In this document: piece by piece, positions 1 to 11,726 of the stretch
How positions within the stretch are numbered: the stretch's first letter is position 1
Layout: every line of letters begins with the position of its first letter
DNA from: Ruegeria sp. AD91A
GTDB lineage: Bacteria; Pseudomonadota; Alphaproteobacteria; Rhodobacterales; Rhodobacteraceae
Length of the DNA stretch: 64,000 nucleotides
NCBI RefSeq assembly: GCF_003443535.1
Contig: NZ_CP031946.1
Coordinates: forward strand, 3,165,001-3,229,000
Direction of reading: 5' to 3'
Position numbers and translations under genes: made by a program
The notes under the pieces: model-generated
Told to the model about the DNA's origin: nothing
What the model saw: the letters and a program-made list of their open reading frames with translations, nothing else
Databases searched by the model: none

Positions 1-3000
1 ATCTCAAGACGCATTCGGCTTTGATCGCCTGGGGCAAGGAAGCGCGGAAGGCTGGCGGTGACGACCACAGGGTCGCGGACGATCATTTCGGCTTCGGCCT
101 GGCCGACGGCTTTGTGCGACCACGCGACGGCCATCAGGCGGACGGTTCCGTTGAAGGCGGGAAGGGGAATGTCGATCTCAACCTCACCATCCGCACCGAT
201 CTCGACCGGGCCACTGAACACGGCCATCAGGTCTTGCGTCGGCGGCGGAGACTGGCGACGCATCCCGTTGTCACTGTCGCCGCCCGAGCGCACTGTGCCC
301 ATGGCTCCGGTCATGCCGTCGATCAGTCGCCCGTAGACATCCCGCAGATCAACGCCCAGACGACGCTGCCCGAAATAGTATCCTTGCGGGTCCGGGCTTT
401 CGAACCCGGTGAGGTTCAGAATGCCCACATCGACAGCGGCCAGGGTCAGCCAGACCGGATCATTGTCTGCGGCGTTTTCGACCCTGATACGGGCTTTTTG
501 CGTCTGACGTGGTGCGATGACCTCGGGCACATCGACAGTTACGGAGAGTTTGTGGTCCTCTGGATCGATGCTGGCATGGGCCACACCCATCGCCCGCGCC
601 GGGTTCTGACCGGCTGCAACATCCATTGGGCGGATCACGGTTGCGGTGACATAAGCCCCTGCGCCCCAATCCTTAGTTACCTCAATGGGTATCAGAGTTT
701 CACCTTCCGGCACTTCCACCATTTGGCGATGGAGCAGACGGTTCGAAAGGACTTCTATCTGAGCGACACCGGCCATTCGCGGTACAATCCGCAACTGCGC
801 CGTATCCCCGATGCGATAGCTGTCGCGATCCAACGACATTTCAAGCCGGTCCGGCGTGGTCGATGCATCGGCTGCCTGATACCAGCCCGCATGGAAATCG
901 ATAGCGGTTTCTGCATACGTCCCATCGACACGCTGCACCACCAGTTCATAGCGCCCCCATTTCACCGGCTGTGTCAGCGTCAGAGGGTCGGTAGAGACGT
1001 CCACTTCGCCAGTGGCGACACGGCTGCGGCGCGTAGTTGGTTCCCAATTCCAGTTGCCGTACAGCTGATACCATTGATAGCGCGTTTCGACCTTGTTCAG
1101 CGTCCAGCGCAGACGCATCGGGCTGGGCGTCAGGTCAGGGGAAAGGCCGACAATCTCAAACGCAGCCTCCGTGCCTTCCGGGATGACCTCGTCGAACAGG
1201 GGCTTGACCCCAATAACAGGGTGCGGCGGCAAGACAGGCGCGGTCAGGCGACGCTCAACCGGGCGGCCCGAGCCATCGGCCAGTCGGGCGATGATCTCGA
1301 CCTCGATCGGCTTTCCTTCAGTCTCTAATGCAGGGACTTCGACCGCCACAGTTGCTTGACCCGCCGTGTCTGTGTGCATGTCACCGAAATATGTGCTCTT
1401 GATCGAGGTCTCTGCATCATAGCGACCAAAGCGATAACCTCCGTAGCCCGGAACCGTGTCCGCCGGGCGCGCGATGACCTGCCCATCGATGCTCAGGTCA
1501 GACCCCGGCACACCAAACAGATAGCGCGCGTCGATCGAGAGTGGTGGACTATCGCCGGGGCGCAAGGGTGCGTCGGGCAGGGTCAGGTCAAAATCGATAC
1601 GTTCGGGCAGGAAATCCTCGACGAGCACGGTCTGACGCGCCAGTGCATCGCCCTTGGGATCGGATTTGATTTCAATCTTCCATGCGCCACGCGGCACGTC
1701 TGCGGCCACAGGCAGGGCAAAGACATGACCCCCGGCAACGCCGCCATCCGAGACAGACCGGCGGTATTCCACCCCGTCCGGGCGATACAGGATTGCAGTC
1801 AGAGGCAGGCCCTCAATGGCCAGCGCCTTACCATCGCGGGACAGGGCAGTGACATGGATCACCTCTCCAGCCCGATAAGCACCTCGGTCGGTGGTCAGAA
1901 AGACATCGACCGGCCCCGCCGGCGCGCGCCCTTCAACGCCGCGATCCGACAGGTCAAAGGCAGGATCGGTCAGCGAGAGAAAGCTGAAATCGCTGTCATC
2001 ACTTGCCGCCGTCACCAGAGCAGGCGCACTGGCCCCTTTTCCGCGCGTCAGGCCCGGATCGAAGCTTACATAGCCGGTTTCATCGGTCCGCGCCGTCGCA
2101 ATGACAGCGTTCGCCTCTGAGACCAGCAAAACTTCGACACCTTCGCGCGGTACTGCATCGCTTAGTCCGCGCACGGTCACGTGCAGCCCGTCTGTGCCCA
2201 GGGCGGTGCTGATCCCCAGATCAGAAAGAACAAACCATTGCGTTGCGCCAGGATCGTCATAGGGATCGGCTCCCGGAACGCGGGCGGTCAATGCATAGAT
2301 ACCCGCAGGTTGATCAAAGATCGCTTCGGCCATGGGAAGACGTGCCGTCATGGTCTGGTTCAACTGGTTGGAAACCTCGGCAGTACCCGTCCAGATGTCC
2401 TGAGCAATCTCGTCCGAGAATTCTTTTTCCTGCCATTCACTGAGCGGACGGCCGAAAAAGTCCTGTTGCACGGCACGCAAGAGGTTCCGGTCACTGACCC
2501 GCCGCAGGGTCAGGTCAAGTTCTGTCACATTGACCGTTTCGACAGGCAAGGCCGCACCCGCAGAATTCGGAAGGACATAGCTGCGCCCGGGAAACCGAAC
2601 CGAAGGTGCCCGGTCGCGAACATAATGGGTCAGTTCAATGCTGCGGTTCAGTGCTTTGCCCGAGGCGGCAGGCAAGCCTTCGCGCAATGTCAGGCGATAG
2701 CGCAGGCCATGCGCAACCCCATCGACGCAGAGCTGACTGTCATCGGCCTGCACGACCAGCCCGTCAGCGTCACGCTGAACGAAGGGATCATAATCAACCC
2801 CAGCCTTGACCAGAGGTTCCGAGAACTCGATACAAATCCTGGGGGCAGCCGCATCGCTTTCGACCGAGCTGTCGACCACGCGGAAGCCATATTTACCGAT
2901 GGCGTTGTCCAAGGCGGCCAATACGTCTTCCCGCGGTTGCACCTGCTCGGCCAACCGAAGAACAGGGATCATGTCGCGCCCGCGCTCAACCTCTTCCAAG

Positions 3001-3692
3001 GCTTCTGCAAGTATCATCAGGGCAGCGATCTGGGAGCCGGAAGCATCTGCACGCAGATAGCCATTGATCGCCGCATTCAGCGCGCGATTGCGCAGATCGC
3101 GCCGCTCGTTCCAACCCGAAGGGTTCATGGCCAGCAGCAGGCGCGCATATTCCACCCAAAGATCCGGGGTGTCGCTGAGCGATACGGCGACACCCGTCCA
3201 CTGCATCGCCTGCGTGACACTGCCCGCGTCGAGCGCGGCATCCAGAACGGCTTGCAGATCGTACCCTCCTGCCGGGTGCAGGAACCCCAAATCTCTGGCT
3301 TGTTTTGTTGCGCGCCCAAGATCGTCAGAACTCAGGGCGCTCAATGTTTCAGCCCGTATTTTTCCCAGGGTTAGAGACTTTTCAGTGCCTGGCACCTTTT
3401 GCGCAGACAGAGCCCCTTGATACGTCTCTTGCCGGCTCACGCCACTTTTGGGAAAGCAGGCATCGGACCGGGTATTATAGGTGAACGCCGTACATTGCGC
3501 GTTGGCCGAGCAGGCCTGAATGCAGGACTTCAAATCGGTGTCGAACAAGGCATCCAGATCCGAGCCATAGAAATCCGTGTCCCGAGAGGCAACATAGCGG
3601 AATTCAGGCACCGCACTCTGCGCCAGAACCGCAGCGGGAAGGTTCAGAAGAAAAATTATGTAAGTTATTGAAATATAAACAAAGCGGCGCAT
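1..3692 (-). CDS. alpha-2-macroglobulin family protein with N-terminal PAN domain (partial, C-terminus outside window)
   Basis: Reading the minus strand from ATG at 3692 (GAGGAGGG just upstream) gives about 1,230 codons open to the window edge, so the 3' end is missing. Residues 1-24 form a signal peptide ending AVLA-Q. Residues 35-85 carry four cysteines (57, 61, 67, 79) in a PAN/apple-like pattern. The remainder is made of the beta-rich MG-type segments of bacterial alpha-2-macroglobulins, including the bait-region-proximal DRGAYRAGE and the A2M-domain stretch ending FLAPGDQSRMRLE. Family knowledge: these are periplasmic or envelope protease traps, usually paired with PbpC. The thioester CxEQ, if present, would lie beyond base 1 and cannot be judged. 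Several long plus-strand frames over this region are shadows of this gene. Confidence 0.9.
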   Translation of the reverse strand, partial: MRRFVYISITYIIFLLNLPAAVLAQSAVPEFRYVASRDTDFYGSDLDALFDTDLKSCIQACSANAQCTAFTYNTRSDACFPKSGVSRQETYQGALSAQKVPGTEKSLTLGKIRAETLSALSSDDLGRATKQARDLGFLHPAGGYDLQAVLDAALDAGSVTQAMQWTGVAVSLSDTPDLWVEYARLLLAMNPSGWNERRDLRNRALNAAINGYLRADASGSQIAALMILAEALEEVERGRDMIPVLRLAEQVQPREDVLAALDNAIGKYGFRVVDSSVESDAAAPRICIEFSEPLVKAGVDYDPFVQRDADGLVVQADDSQLCVDGVAHGLRYRLTLREGLPAASGKALNRSIELTHYVRDRAPSVRFPGRSYVLPNSAGAALPVETVNVTELDLTLRRVSDRNLLRAVQQDFFGRPLSEWQEKEFSDEIAQDIWTGTAEVSNQLNQTMTARLPMAEAIFDQPAGIYALTARVPGADPYDDPGATQWFVLSDLGISTALGTDGLHVTVRGLSDAVPREGVEVLLVSEANAVIATARTDETGYVSFDPGLTRGKGASAPALVTAASDDSDFSFLSLTDPAFDLSDRGVEGRAPAGPVDVFLTTDRGAYRAGEVIHVTALSRDGKALAIEGLPLTAILYRPDGVEYRRSVSDGGVAGGHVFALPVAADVPRGAWKIEIKSDPKGDALARQTVLVEDFLPERIDFDLTLPDAPLRPGDSPPLSIDARYLFGVPGSDLSIDGQVIARPADTVPGYGGYRFGRYDAETSIKSTYFGDMHTDTAGQATVAVEVPALETEGKPIEVEIIARLADGSGRPVERRLTAPVLPPHPVIGVKPLFDEVIPEGTEAAFEIVGLSPDLTPSPMRLRWTLNKVETRYQWYQLYGNWNWEPTTRRSRVATGEVDVSTDPLTLTQPVKWGRYELVVQRVDGTYAETAIDFHAGWYQAADASTTPDRLEMSLDRDSYRIGDTAQLRIVPRMAGVAQIEVLSNRLLHRQMVEVPEGETLIPIEVTKDWGAGAYVTATVIRPMDVAAGQNPARAMGVAHASIDPEDHKLSVTVDVPEVIAPRQTQKARIRVENAADNDPVWLTLAAVDVGILNLTGFESPDPQGYYFGQRRLGVDLRDVYGRLIDGMTGAMGTVRSGGDSDNGMRRQSPPPTQDLMAVFSGPVEIGADGEVEIDIPLPAFNGTVRLMAVAWSHKAVGQAEAEMIVRDPVVVTASLPRFLAPGDQSRMRLE

Positions 3693-3808
3693 GGTGCCCT
3701 CCTCTTTGGGCTCAGCCTTGCATGGCGCGCGCCTGTAGCGCAACGGCTTAAACAGTTTTTCATTCTCTGTCGCGATGCTGAAATCCGAACGTCCCGGAAT
3801 CGATCATA

Positions 3809-6067
<2,259 letters not shown>

Positions 6068-6160
6068 AAATATCCCGGGGAGCGCGAGGTGCTGGCCCCT
6101 CGCTCAGACCCGCAGCCCAAAACCGTAGCTGCAAGAGTTATCGATCAATCTGTCAGGGTC

Positions 6161-6931
6161 TCAGGCCGAATAGGGTCGAACAAAGACAGGTCTGTCCTCT
6201 TCCGACAGGTCAGCACGATACGCGTATCCGCCCGTATCGAAATCCAGCAAAGCTTTCGGGTCAGTCAGGCGGTGTTGAATGACATAGCGCGCCATTGCAC
6301 CACGCGCCTTTTTGGCAAAGAAACTCACGATCTTCGGAGTGTCGTTCTTGTCTTCCATGAACACAGGAGTGACGACGCGCAGTTTCAAAGCGTGCGGGTC
6401 CACGGCACCGAAATACTCCTGACTGGCGCAGTTGATCAGAACGTCGCTGCCGATCTTGTCGCATTGTGCGTTCAGGGCCTTGCTCAACTGGTCGCGCCAA
6501 TATTCATAAAGGTTCTTGCCGCGCCGGGTTTTTAGCTTGCTGCCCATCTCCAGTCTGTAGGGTTGTATCGCATCAAGTGGCCGCAAAACGCCATACAGGC
6601 CCGAGAGGATGCGCAGATGATCCTGTGCCCATGCCAATTCGTCAGGACCGAGCGAAGCTGCTTCCAGACCCTGATAGGTGTCACCTGCAAAGGCCAGCGC
6701 GGCCGGGCGCGTTGCATTCGCGTCTGGCATGTCCGAAAAAGCACGATAGCGATCGCGATTCAGACGTGCCAGATCATCGCTCAGATCCATCAGCTTTTTC
6801 AGATCTCCAAGGGTCAGATTGCGTGCGGTTTTGGACAGTCTGATCGCATCATCCTGAAAATCGGGCTGTGTGACTTCAACGTCCCGCTCTGCCCAGTCCA
6901 GCCGCTTGGCCGGAGAAATCACTACCAGCAT
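6161..6931 (-). CDS. yaaA: peroxide stress protein YaaA (DUF328)
   Basis: The 256-residue product matches the YaaA family in full length, from the start (MLVVISPAKRLDW) through the internal LSGLYGVLRPLD and the C-terminal FFAKKARGAMARY. In E. coli YaaA lowers free intracellular iron and protects DNA under peroxide stress; it is a cytoplasmic DNA-binding protein. The start ATG at 6931 is the only one compatible with the family N-terminus. It lies downstream of recQ on the same strand with a 33-base gap, so co-transcription is possible. Confidence 0.93.
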   Translation of the reverse strand: MLVVISPAKRLDWAERDVEVTQPDFQDDAIRLSKTARNLTLGDLKKLMDLSDDLARLNRDRYRAFSDMPDANATRPAALAFAGDTYQGLEAASLGPDELAWAQDHLRILSGLYGVLRPLDAIQPYRLEMGSKLKTRRGKNLYEYWRDQLSKALNAQCDKIGSDVLINCASQEYFGAVDPHALKLRVVTPVFMEDKNDTPKIVSFFAKKARGAMARYVIQHRLTDPKALLDFDTGGYAYRADLSEEDRPVFVRPYSA

Positions 6932-6964
6932 ACCTGCCCTCTTTTCTTACCTGCTCTGGCGTAT

Positions 6965-9004
6965 CTAGCCCGCCCCACGCAACACGTCCAGAAAGGCGGT
7001 GCCAAACCTTTCGTGACGTCGGTCGCCCAGCACCTGTTCAATCCCGCGCAGGTCGTCAGGGCGCATCTGAGCCACCTTCGCCAGTTGTGAGGCCGAGCAG
7101 GTCAGCGGCTTGTCTATCCCGTCTGGCCCGCGGGACAATTGAGACTGTACTTCGAGCAAGCGGTCATAAATTTCGCCCTGATCGCGTCCGGCCAGCTTGC
7201 GTCGCGCCGGATGAACGGTTTCCGCTGTGCCAGCGATCACCTCAAGAAAGGTATCGCCATAGCGTTCCAGCTTCTTTGCGCCGACACCGCCAATACGTGC
7301 CATGTCGTCCAGTGTCATGGGGCGTTTTTCCGCCATTTCAATCAGGGTACGATCCGGAAAAATAACATAGGCCGGGACCCGCGCGGATTCTGCCAAAGCG
7401 CGTCTTTTCGCCTTGAGAGCAGAAAGCAATGGCGCATCTTCATCGGAGACCATGGCTTTCACGGCGGGGCGGCGGGTCGCCTTGCGCAGAGTGTCCTTGC
7501 GCAAGTTGATCCGTGCCTCGCCCTTCAGAATTGGTTTGGCGGCCTCAGTCATCCGCAAGGCGCCGTGACGTTCGGGATCGGGGCGCACCAGATCGTGACC
7601 CATCATCTGGCGGAAGATGGCCTGCCATTGGGCGCGCGACCATTCTTTGCCGATGCCCCAGGTGGACAAACCATCATGACGGCGCGCGCGGATCTTGTCA
7701 GTCTCGTTCCCCAGAAGAATGTCGATCAGATGACCGCTGCCAAACCACTCATCAGTGCGAAGGATCGCAGACAAGGCCATTCGGACAGGCGTTGTGCCAT
7801 CAAATATCTCAGGTGGTGTGTCGCACAGGTCGCACTTCCCACACGCCACCGCCTGTTCTCCGAAATAGCCCAACAATGTCTGGCGGCGGCATTCCAGCGC
7901 CTCGGCCAACCCCAGTAGAGAATTCAACCGGCCATGATCGGCCATGCGGCGCTCGGGCGGAGCAAGGCCCTCGTCAATCTGAGAGCGGCGCAGGCGGATA
8001 TCGTCGGGTCCGAACAGGGTCAGGGTTTCAGCGGGGCCACCGTCACGCCCAGCGCGCCCTATTTCCTGATAATACGCCTCGATCGATTTTGGCAGGTCGG
8101 CATGGGCGACCCACCTGATATCCGGTTTATCGATGCCCATCCCAAAGGCAACTGTGGCAACCACGATCAGCCCGTCCTCGCGCGCGAAGCGGCTTTCGAC
8201 GATGCGGCGATCTTCGGCCTCCATACCCCCGTGATAGTGGCAGGCGGTGTGACCTTCTGCGCGCAAGGCTTGCGCCAGCACTTCGGTCTTGTTCCTTGTG
8301 CCGCAATAGACGATGCCGGATTGTCCTTTGCGCGCCTCAGCGAAATCCAGAATCTGCTTGCGCGGTCCGTCCTTGGCAGCAAAGGCCAGATGGATGTTGG
8401 GCCGGTCGAACCCGCGCAGGAACTTGCGGGGTTCGGTGCCGTCGAACAGTTTTTCGACAATCTCGTCCTGCGTTTCGGCGTCTGCTGTCGCTGTGAAAGA
8501 GGCCAGCGGCACGTCCAAGGCGCGCCGCAGCTCTCCGATCCGCAAATAATCAGGGCGAAAATCGTGTCCCCATTGGCTGACACAATGGGCCTCGTCCACT
8601 GCAATAAGACTGACATTGATCCTGCGCAGCATCCCCAGCGCCGAACCCGCAGCCAGACGTTCTGGCGCCATGTAAAGCAGCTTGAGCCGTCCGGCCTCCA
8701 GCGCTTCCCAAACGGCATCTGTTTCTTCAGGGGTGTTGCCAGATGTAAGGGCTCCGGCCTCAACGCCGGCTTCCTGCAACCCGCGCACCTGATCGCGCAT
8801 CAGGGCGATCAGTGGAGAGATCACCACGGTCACTCCGTCGCGCAATAGGGCAGGCAGTTGAAAACAAAGGGATTTGCCACCCCCGGTAGGCATGATGGCC
8901 AGCACGTTTTCGCCCGCGGTCACGGCATCGACGATCTCTTCCTGCCCGGGGCGGAAATCGTCGAATCCAAAGACATCTCGCAGCAGGGGTGCGGCGTCGA
9001 ACAT
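6965..9004 (-). CDS. recQ: ATP-dependent DNA helicase RecQ
   Basis: A 679-residue superfamily-2 helicase. Motif I is MPTGGGKSLCFQLP, motif II DEAHCVSQWGHDFRPDY (including the RecQ aromatic-rich loop), and motif VI QEIGRAGRDG. The RQC zinc-binding cysteines are in CRRQ..CGKCDLC around residues 375-395. An HRDC domain lies at about 525-600 (DDMARIGGVGAKKLERYG), and a further 75 residues at the C-terminus resemble a second, weaker HRDC-like unit. It acts in replication-fork and recombination repair with 3'-5' polarity. It lies immediately upstream of yaaA. Confidence 0.95.
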   Translation of the reverse strand: MFDAAPLLRDVFGFDDFRPGQEEIVDAVTAGENVLAIMPTGGGKSLCFQLPALLRDGVTVVISPLIALMRDQVRGLQEAGVEAGALTSGNTPEETDAVWEALEAGRLKLLYMAPERLAAGSALGMLRRINVSLIAVDEAHCVSQWGHDFRPDYLRIGELRRALDVPLASFTATADAETQDEIVEKLFDGTEPRKFLRGFDRPNIHLAFAAKDGPRKQILDFAEARKGQSGIVYCGTRNKTEVLAQALRAEGHTACHYHGGMEAEDRRIVESRFAREDGLIVVATVAFGMGIDKPDIRWVAHADLPKSIEAYYQEIGRAGRDGGPAETLTLFGPDDIRLRRSQIDEGLAPPERRMADHGRLNSLLGLAEALECRRQTLLGYFGEQAVACGKCDLCDTPPEIFDGTTPVRMALSAILRTDEWFGSGHLIDILLGNETDKIRARRHDGLSTWGIGKEWSRAQWQAIFRQMMGHDLVRPDPERHGALRMTEAAKPILKGEARINLRKDTLRKATRRPAVKAMVSDEDAPLLSALKAKRRALAESARVPAYVIFPDRTLIEMAEKRPMTLDDMARIGGVGAKKLERYGDTFLEVIAGTAETVHPARRKLAGRDQGEIYDRLLEVQSQLSRGPDGIDKPLTCSASQLAKVAQMRPDDLRGIEQVLGDRRHERFGTAFLDVLRGAG

Positions 9005-9082
9005 GTGCGGGGGTGCCCTGTTTTAAGGTTTGTCTGCTCTTGAGACAGGACAATCACATACTAAGAATCGGTGAACAAGAGG

Positions 9083-9370
9083 TCAGTAGAAATAGACCGC
9101 ATTGTTGATCAGGATGATCCGCAGGGCATACACACCGATCAGTACGACCAGAGGTGTCAGGTCGAGCCCACCCATATTGGGCAGGATACGGCGGATCGGG
9201 CCATAAATAGGCTCTAGAATACGGTTCAGTCCGTACCAGATTTGGGCAACCAGCTGTTGGTGCAGGTTAAGCACCTGAAAGTTGATCAGCCAGCTCATGA
9301 TCACATGGGCCAGGATGATGAACCAGACAATGTCCAGGATCAGCAGCAGGATTTGGATCAGCGACAGCAT
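9083..9370 (-). CDS. YggT family membrane protein
   Basis: A 95-residue protein. The start at 9370 (MLSLIQILLLIL) is preferred over an upstream GTG frame because it has GGAGAA eight bases upstream and fits the family N-terminus. There are two hydrophobic helices (residues 3-27 and 65-90) with the family core LEPIYGPIRRILPNMGGLDLTPLVV between them. YggT proteins are inner-membrane proteins linked to osmotic stress and, by gene neighbourhood in other bacteria, to cell division or cell shape. Function here is not determinable. Monocistronic. Confidence 0.9.
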   Translation of the reverse strand: MLSLIQILLLILDIVWFIILAHVIMSWLINFQVLNLHQQLVAQIWYGLNRILEPIYGPIRRILPNMGGLDLTPLVVLIGVYALRIILINNAVYFY

Positions 9371-9498
9371 GGGTTCTCCGTTCTCTTGTTGGCCGAGACC
9401 TAAGCACCCTTGCCGCAAAGAGCAAGTAGCCTGAACTCAACGCTTGCGAATTGGGCTAAAGGCCCGTCTTATAAAAGCAACGATAAACAGGGGCAGAG

Positions 9499-10866
9499 AT
9501 GGCAGAAATATCCAAGCGCAGGCGCATCTGGGGCTGGTGGTTCTTTGACTGGGCCAGTCAGCCCTACCATACTTTGTTGGTTACGTTCGTTTTTGGCCCG
9601 TACTTCGCGGGCGTTGCGGCCGGGTATTTCACCAATGAAGGGCTGGATGCGCAGGAGGCCGCTGCGCGAGCTCAGACGGTCTGGGCGAACTGCCTGACTA
9701 TTACCGGGTTGATCATCGCGTTTGGCGCGCCGTTGCTGGGGGCGATGGCAGATGTCTCTGGTCGGCGAATCCCTTGGATCTTTGTCTTTTCGGTGATGTA
9801 TGCCGTTGGTTCCGCTGCGCTTTGGTACACTCTGCCCGACGGCTCGAACATGTGGTTGATGCTGTCGGCCTTTGGTCTGGGCTTTGTCGGCGCGGAATAC
9901 GCGCTGATCTTCATCAACTCACAGCTGCCCGATCTGGGAGATGACAGTGAAGTAGGTGAGATTTCGGGCTCGGGCTTTGCCTTTGGCTATTTTGGCGGCC
10001 TTATTTCGCTGGCGATCATGCTGGCTTTGTTTGTGGAACAGGCCAACGGCAAGACGTTGATAGGTTTGGACCCCATATTCGGTCTGGACGCGTCGCAACA
10101 ACAGGGAACCCGCTTTGTTGGACCATTCACTGCCGGTTGGTTCGTCCTTTTCATGGTGCCGTACTTCCTTTGGGTTCGTGAGGACGTGCCGACGGACAAG
10201 TCAGGCACCGTTCGTGAAGCACTGCGATTGCTGGCGAAATCGGTATCTAACCTGCGCCATCGCGTCAGTTTGGCCAGTTACCTCGGCTCGTCCATGTTCT
10301 ATCGCGATGCGCTGAACGGATTGTACAGTTTCGGGGGTGTCTATGCCCGGCTGGTTCTGGAGTGGGACCTGATCAAAATCGGTGTTTTCGGAATTGTCAG
10401 CGTGTTGGCGGCTGCCGCGTTTTCATGGATCGGGGGAAAGCTGGACAAAAAGCTCGGCCCCAAACCAGTGATTTTGGCGGCAATCTGGGTGCTGATCTTC
10501 GTCTGCGTGACAATCGTGATGATGGACCGGACGCAGATTTACGGTATCGCACTACCCGAAGGCTCGAACCTGCCGGATATGGTGTTCTTTGGTTGCGGTG
10601 TTCTGATCGGAGGCATGGGCGGTATTCTGCAATCGGCCAGCCGCTCGATGATGGTGCGGCACACCGACCCCGAAGCCCCGGTGGAGAGCTTTGGACTTTA
10701 TGGTCTGTCGGGCCGCGCGACCGCTTTTGCCGCGCCTTTGCTGATCGGGATTGCAACAACTGTGACCGGAAGTGCGCGGCTGGGGGTGTCACCCATCGTA
10801 CTGTTGTTTATTCTGGGCCTATTCCTGATGCGTTGGGTGAGACCTGAAGGGGATCAGAGCGGATGA
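9499..10866 (+). CDS. MFS transporter, UMF1/Atg22-like family
   Basis: A 455-residue protein with about 12 hydrophobic segments. The N-terminus RRRIWGWWFFDWASQPYHTLLVTFVFGPYFA is the UMF1 family hallmark (W-x-x-x-D-W-A-x-x-x-Y). Family members are bacterial relatives of the yeast vacuolar amino-acid exporter Atg22; substrates in bacteria are mostly unproven. Its stop overlaps the start of mepA by four bases, so the two are translationally coupled. Confidence 0.9.
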   Translation: MAEISKRRRIWGWWFFDWASQPYHTLLVTFVFGPYFAGVAAGYFTNEGLDAQEAAARAQTVWANCLTITGLIIAFGAPLLGAMADVSGRRIPWIFVFSVMYAVGSAALWYTLPDGSNMWLMLSAFGLGFVGAEYALIFINSQLPDLGDDSEVGEISGSGFAFGYFGGLISLAIMLALFVEQANGKTLIGLDPIFGLDASQQQGTRFVGPFTAGWFVLFMVPYFLWVREDVPTDKSGTVREALRLLAKSVSNLRHRVSLASYLGSSMFYRDALNGLYSFGGVYARLVLEWDLIKIGVFGIVSVLAAAAFSWIGGKLDKKLGPKPVILAAIWVLIFVCVTIVMMDRTQIYGIALPEGSNLPDMVFFGCGVLIGGMGGILQSASRSMMVRHTDPEAPVESFGLYGLSGRATAFAAPLLIGIATTVTGSARLGVSPIVLLFILGLFLMRWVRPEGDQSG

Positions 10867-11726
10867 TTTTATTACGTTATTTGGCATTTTTGGCCATCAT
10901 GGCGCTGGCGAATACGGCGACGGCGCAGCCCCTGGCAAAGCAGTTGTTCGGGGCGCAGAAGGTAAGCTCACAACAAAAAGCGGCTGCTTTCGGCAGTTAT
11001 TCGCGTGGGTGCGCGGCCGGGTCGGTGCAATTGCCGGAAACCGGTCCGACGTGGCAGGCAATGCGTCTGTCGCGCAATCGAAACTGGGGACATCCCGAGG
11101 CAATCGATTACGTTCAGAACCTCAGCAAGTTTGCGGCACGGCAACCGGGTTGGAATGGTCTCTATATTGGGGATATCAGCCAGCCGCGGGGTGGCCCAAT
11201 GACCTCGGGACACCGCTCTCATCAGCTGGGGCTGGATATCGATATCTGGATGCTTCCGGGCAATAACATGCGCCTGTCGCGCAAGGCGCGCGAGAACATC
11301 TCATCTATATCGCTGCGACGCTCGAACGGCGCCTACGTCAACAGCAACTGGACCAAACAGCACCATGCGGTGTTGCGCGAAGCCGCCAAGGACAAACGCG
11401 TGGCGCGTATCTTCGTGTTCCCTGGGGCGAAGGTTCAGATGTGCAACGATGAAAAAGGCAATCGTGCTTACCTGCGCAAGATAAGGCCCTGGTGGGGGCA
11501 TCACTACCATTTTCACGTGCGCCTGAAATGCCCTAGAGGATCAAAGGGATGCGTCAACCAGGATGCACCACCCAAGGGCGATGGCTGTGCCGAGGCGCAA
11601 CAATGGGTGCGTAACATCTTGAACCCGCCGCCGCCCGACCCGAACGCGCCGCCGCCCAAGAAACGCCGGGAATATGTTCTGGCCGATTTGCCAAAACAAT
11701 GCGCCGCCATCTTGCAATCCAAGTAA
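10863..11726 (+). CDS. mepA: penicillin-insensitive murein endopeptidase (peptidase M74)
   Basis: A 287-residue protein with an N-terminal signal peptide (cleavage near TATA-QP). The zinc-site signature of MepA is intact: SGHRSHQLGLDIDIW and the C-terminal WWGHHYHFHVRLKCP. MepA cleaves D-Ala-meso-Dap cross-links in peptidoglycan in the periplasm. The Pro-rich tail (NPPPPDPNAPPPKKR) is longer than in enterobacterial MepA. The start ATG overlaps the previous stop by four bases, and the 3' end overlaps the next gene by 28 bases. Confidence 0.95.
   Translation: MILLRYLAFLAIMALANTATAQPLAKQLFGAQKVSSQQKAAAFGSYSRGCAAGSVQLPETGPTWQAMRLSRNRNWGHPEAIDYVQNLSKFAARQPGWNGLYIGDISQPRGGPMTSGHRSHQLGLDIDIWMLPGNNMRLSRKARENISSISLRRSNGAYVNSNWTKQHHAVLREAAKDKRVARIFVFPGAKVQMCNDEKGNRAYLRKIRPWWGHHYHFHVRLKCPRGSKGCVNQDAPPKGDGCAEAQQWVRNILNPPPPDPNAPPPKKRREYVLADLPKQCAAILQSK

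Noticed and set aside
21..3420. Several long plus-strand open frames (435, 254, 397 and 118 codons)
   Set aside because: They lie opposite one continuous minus-strand frame with a clear alpha-2-macroglobulin reading, signal peptide and Shine-Dalgarno; the plus-strand products have no domain and are Arg/His/Gln-rich as shadows are.
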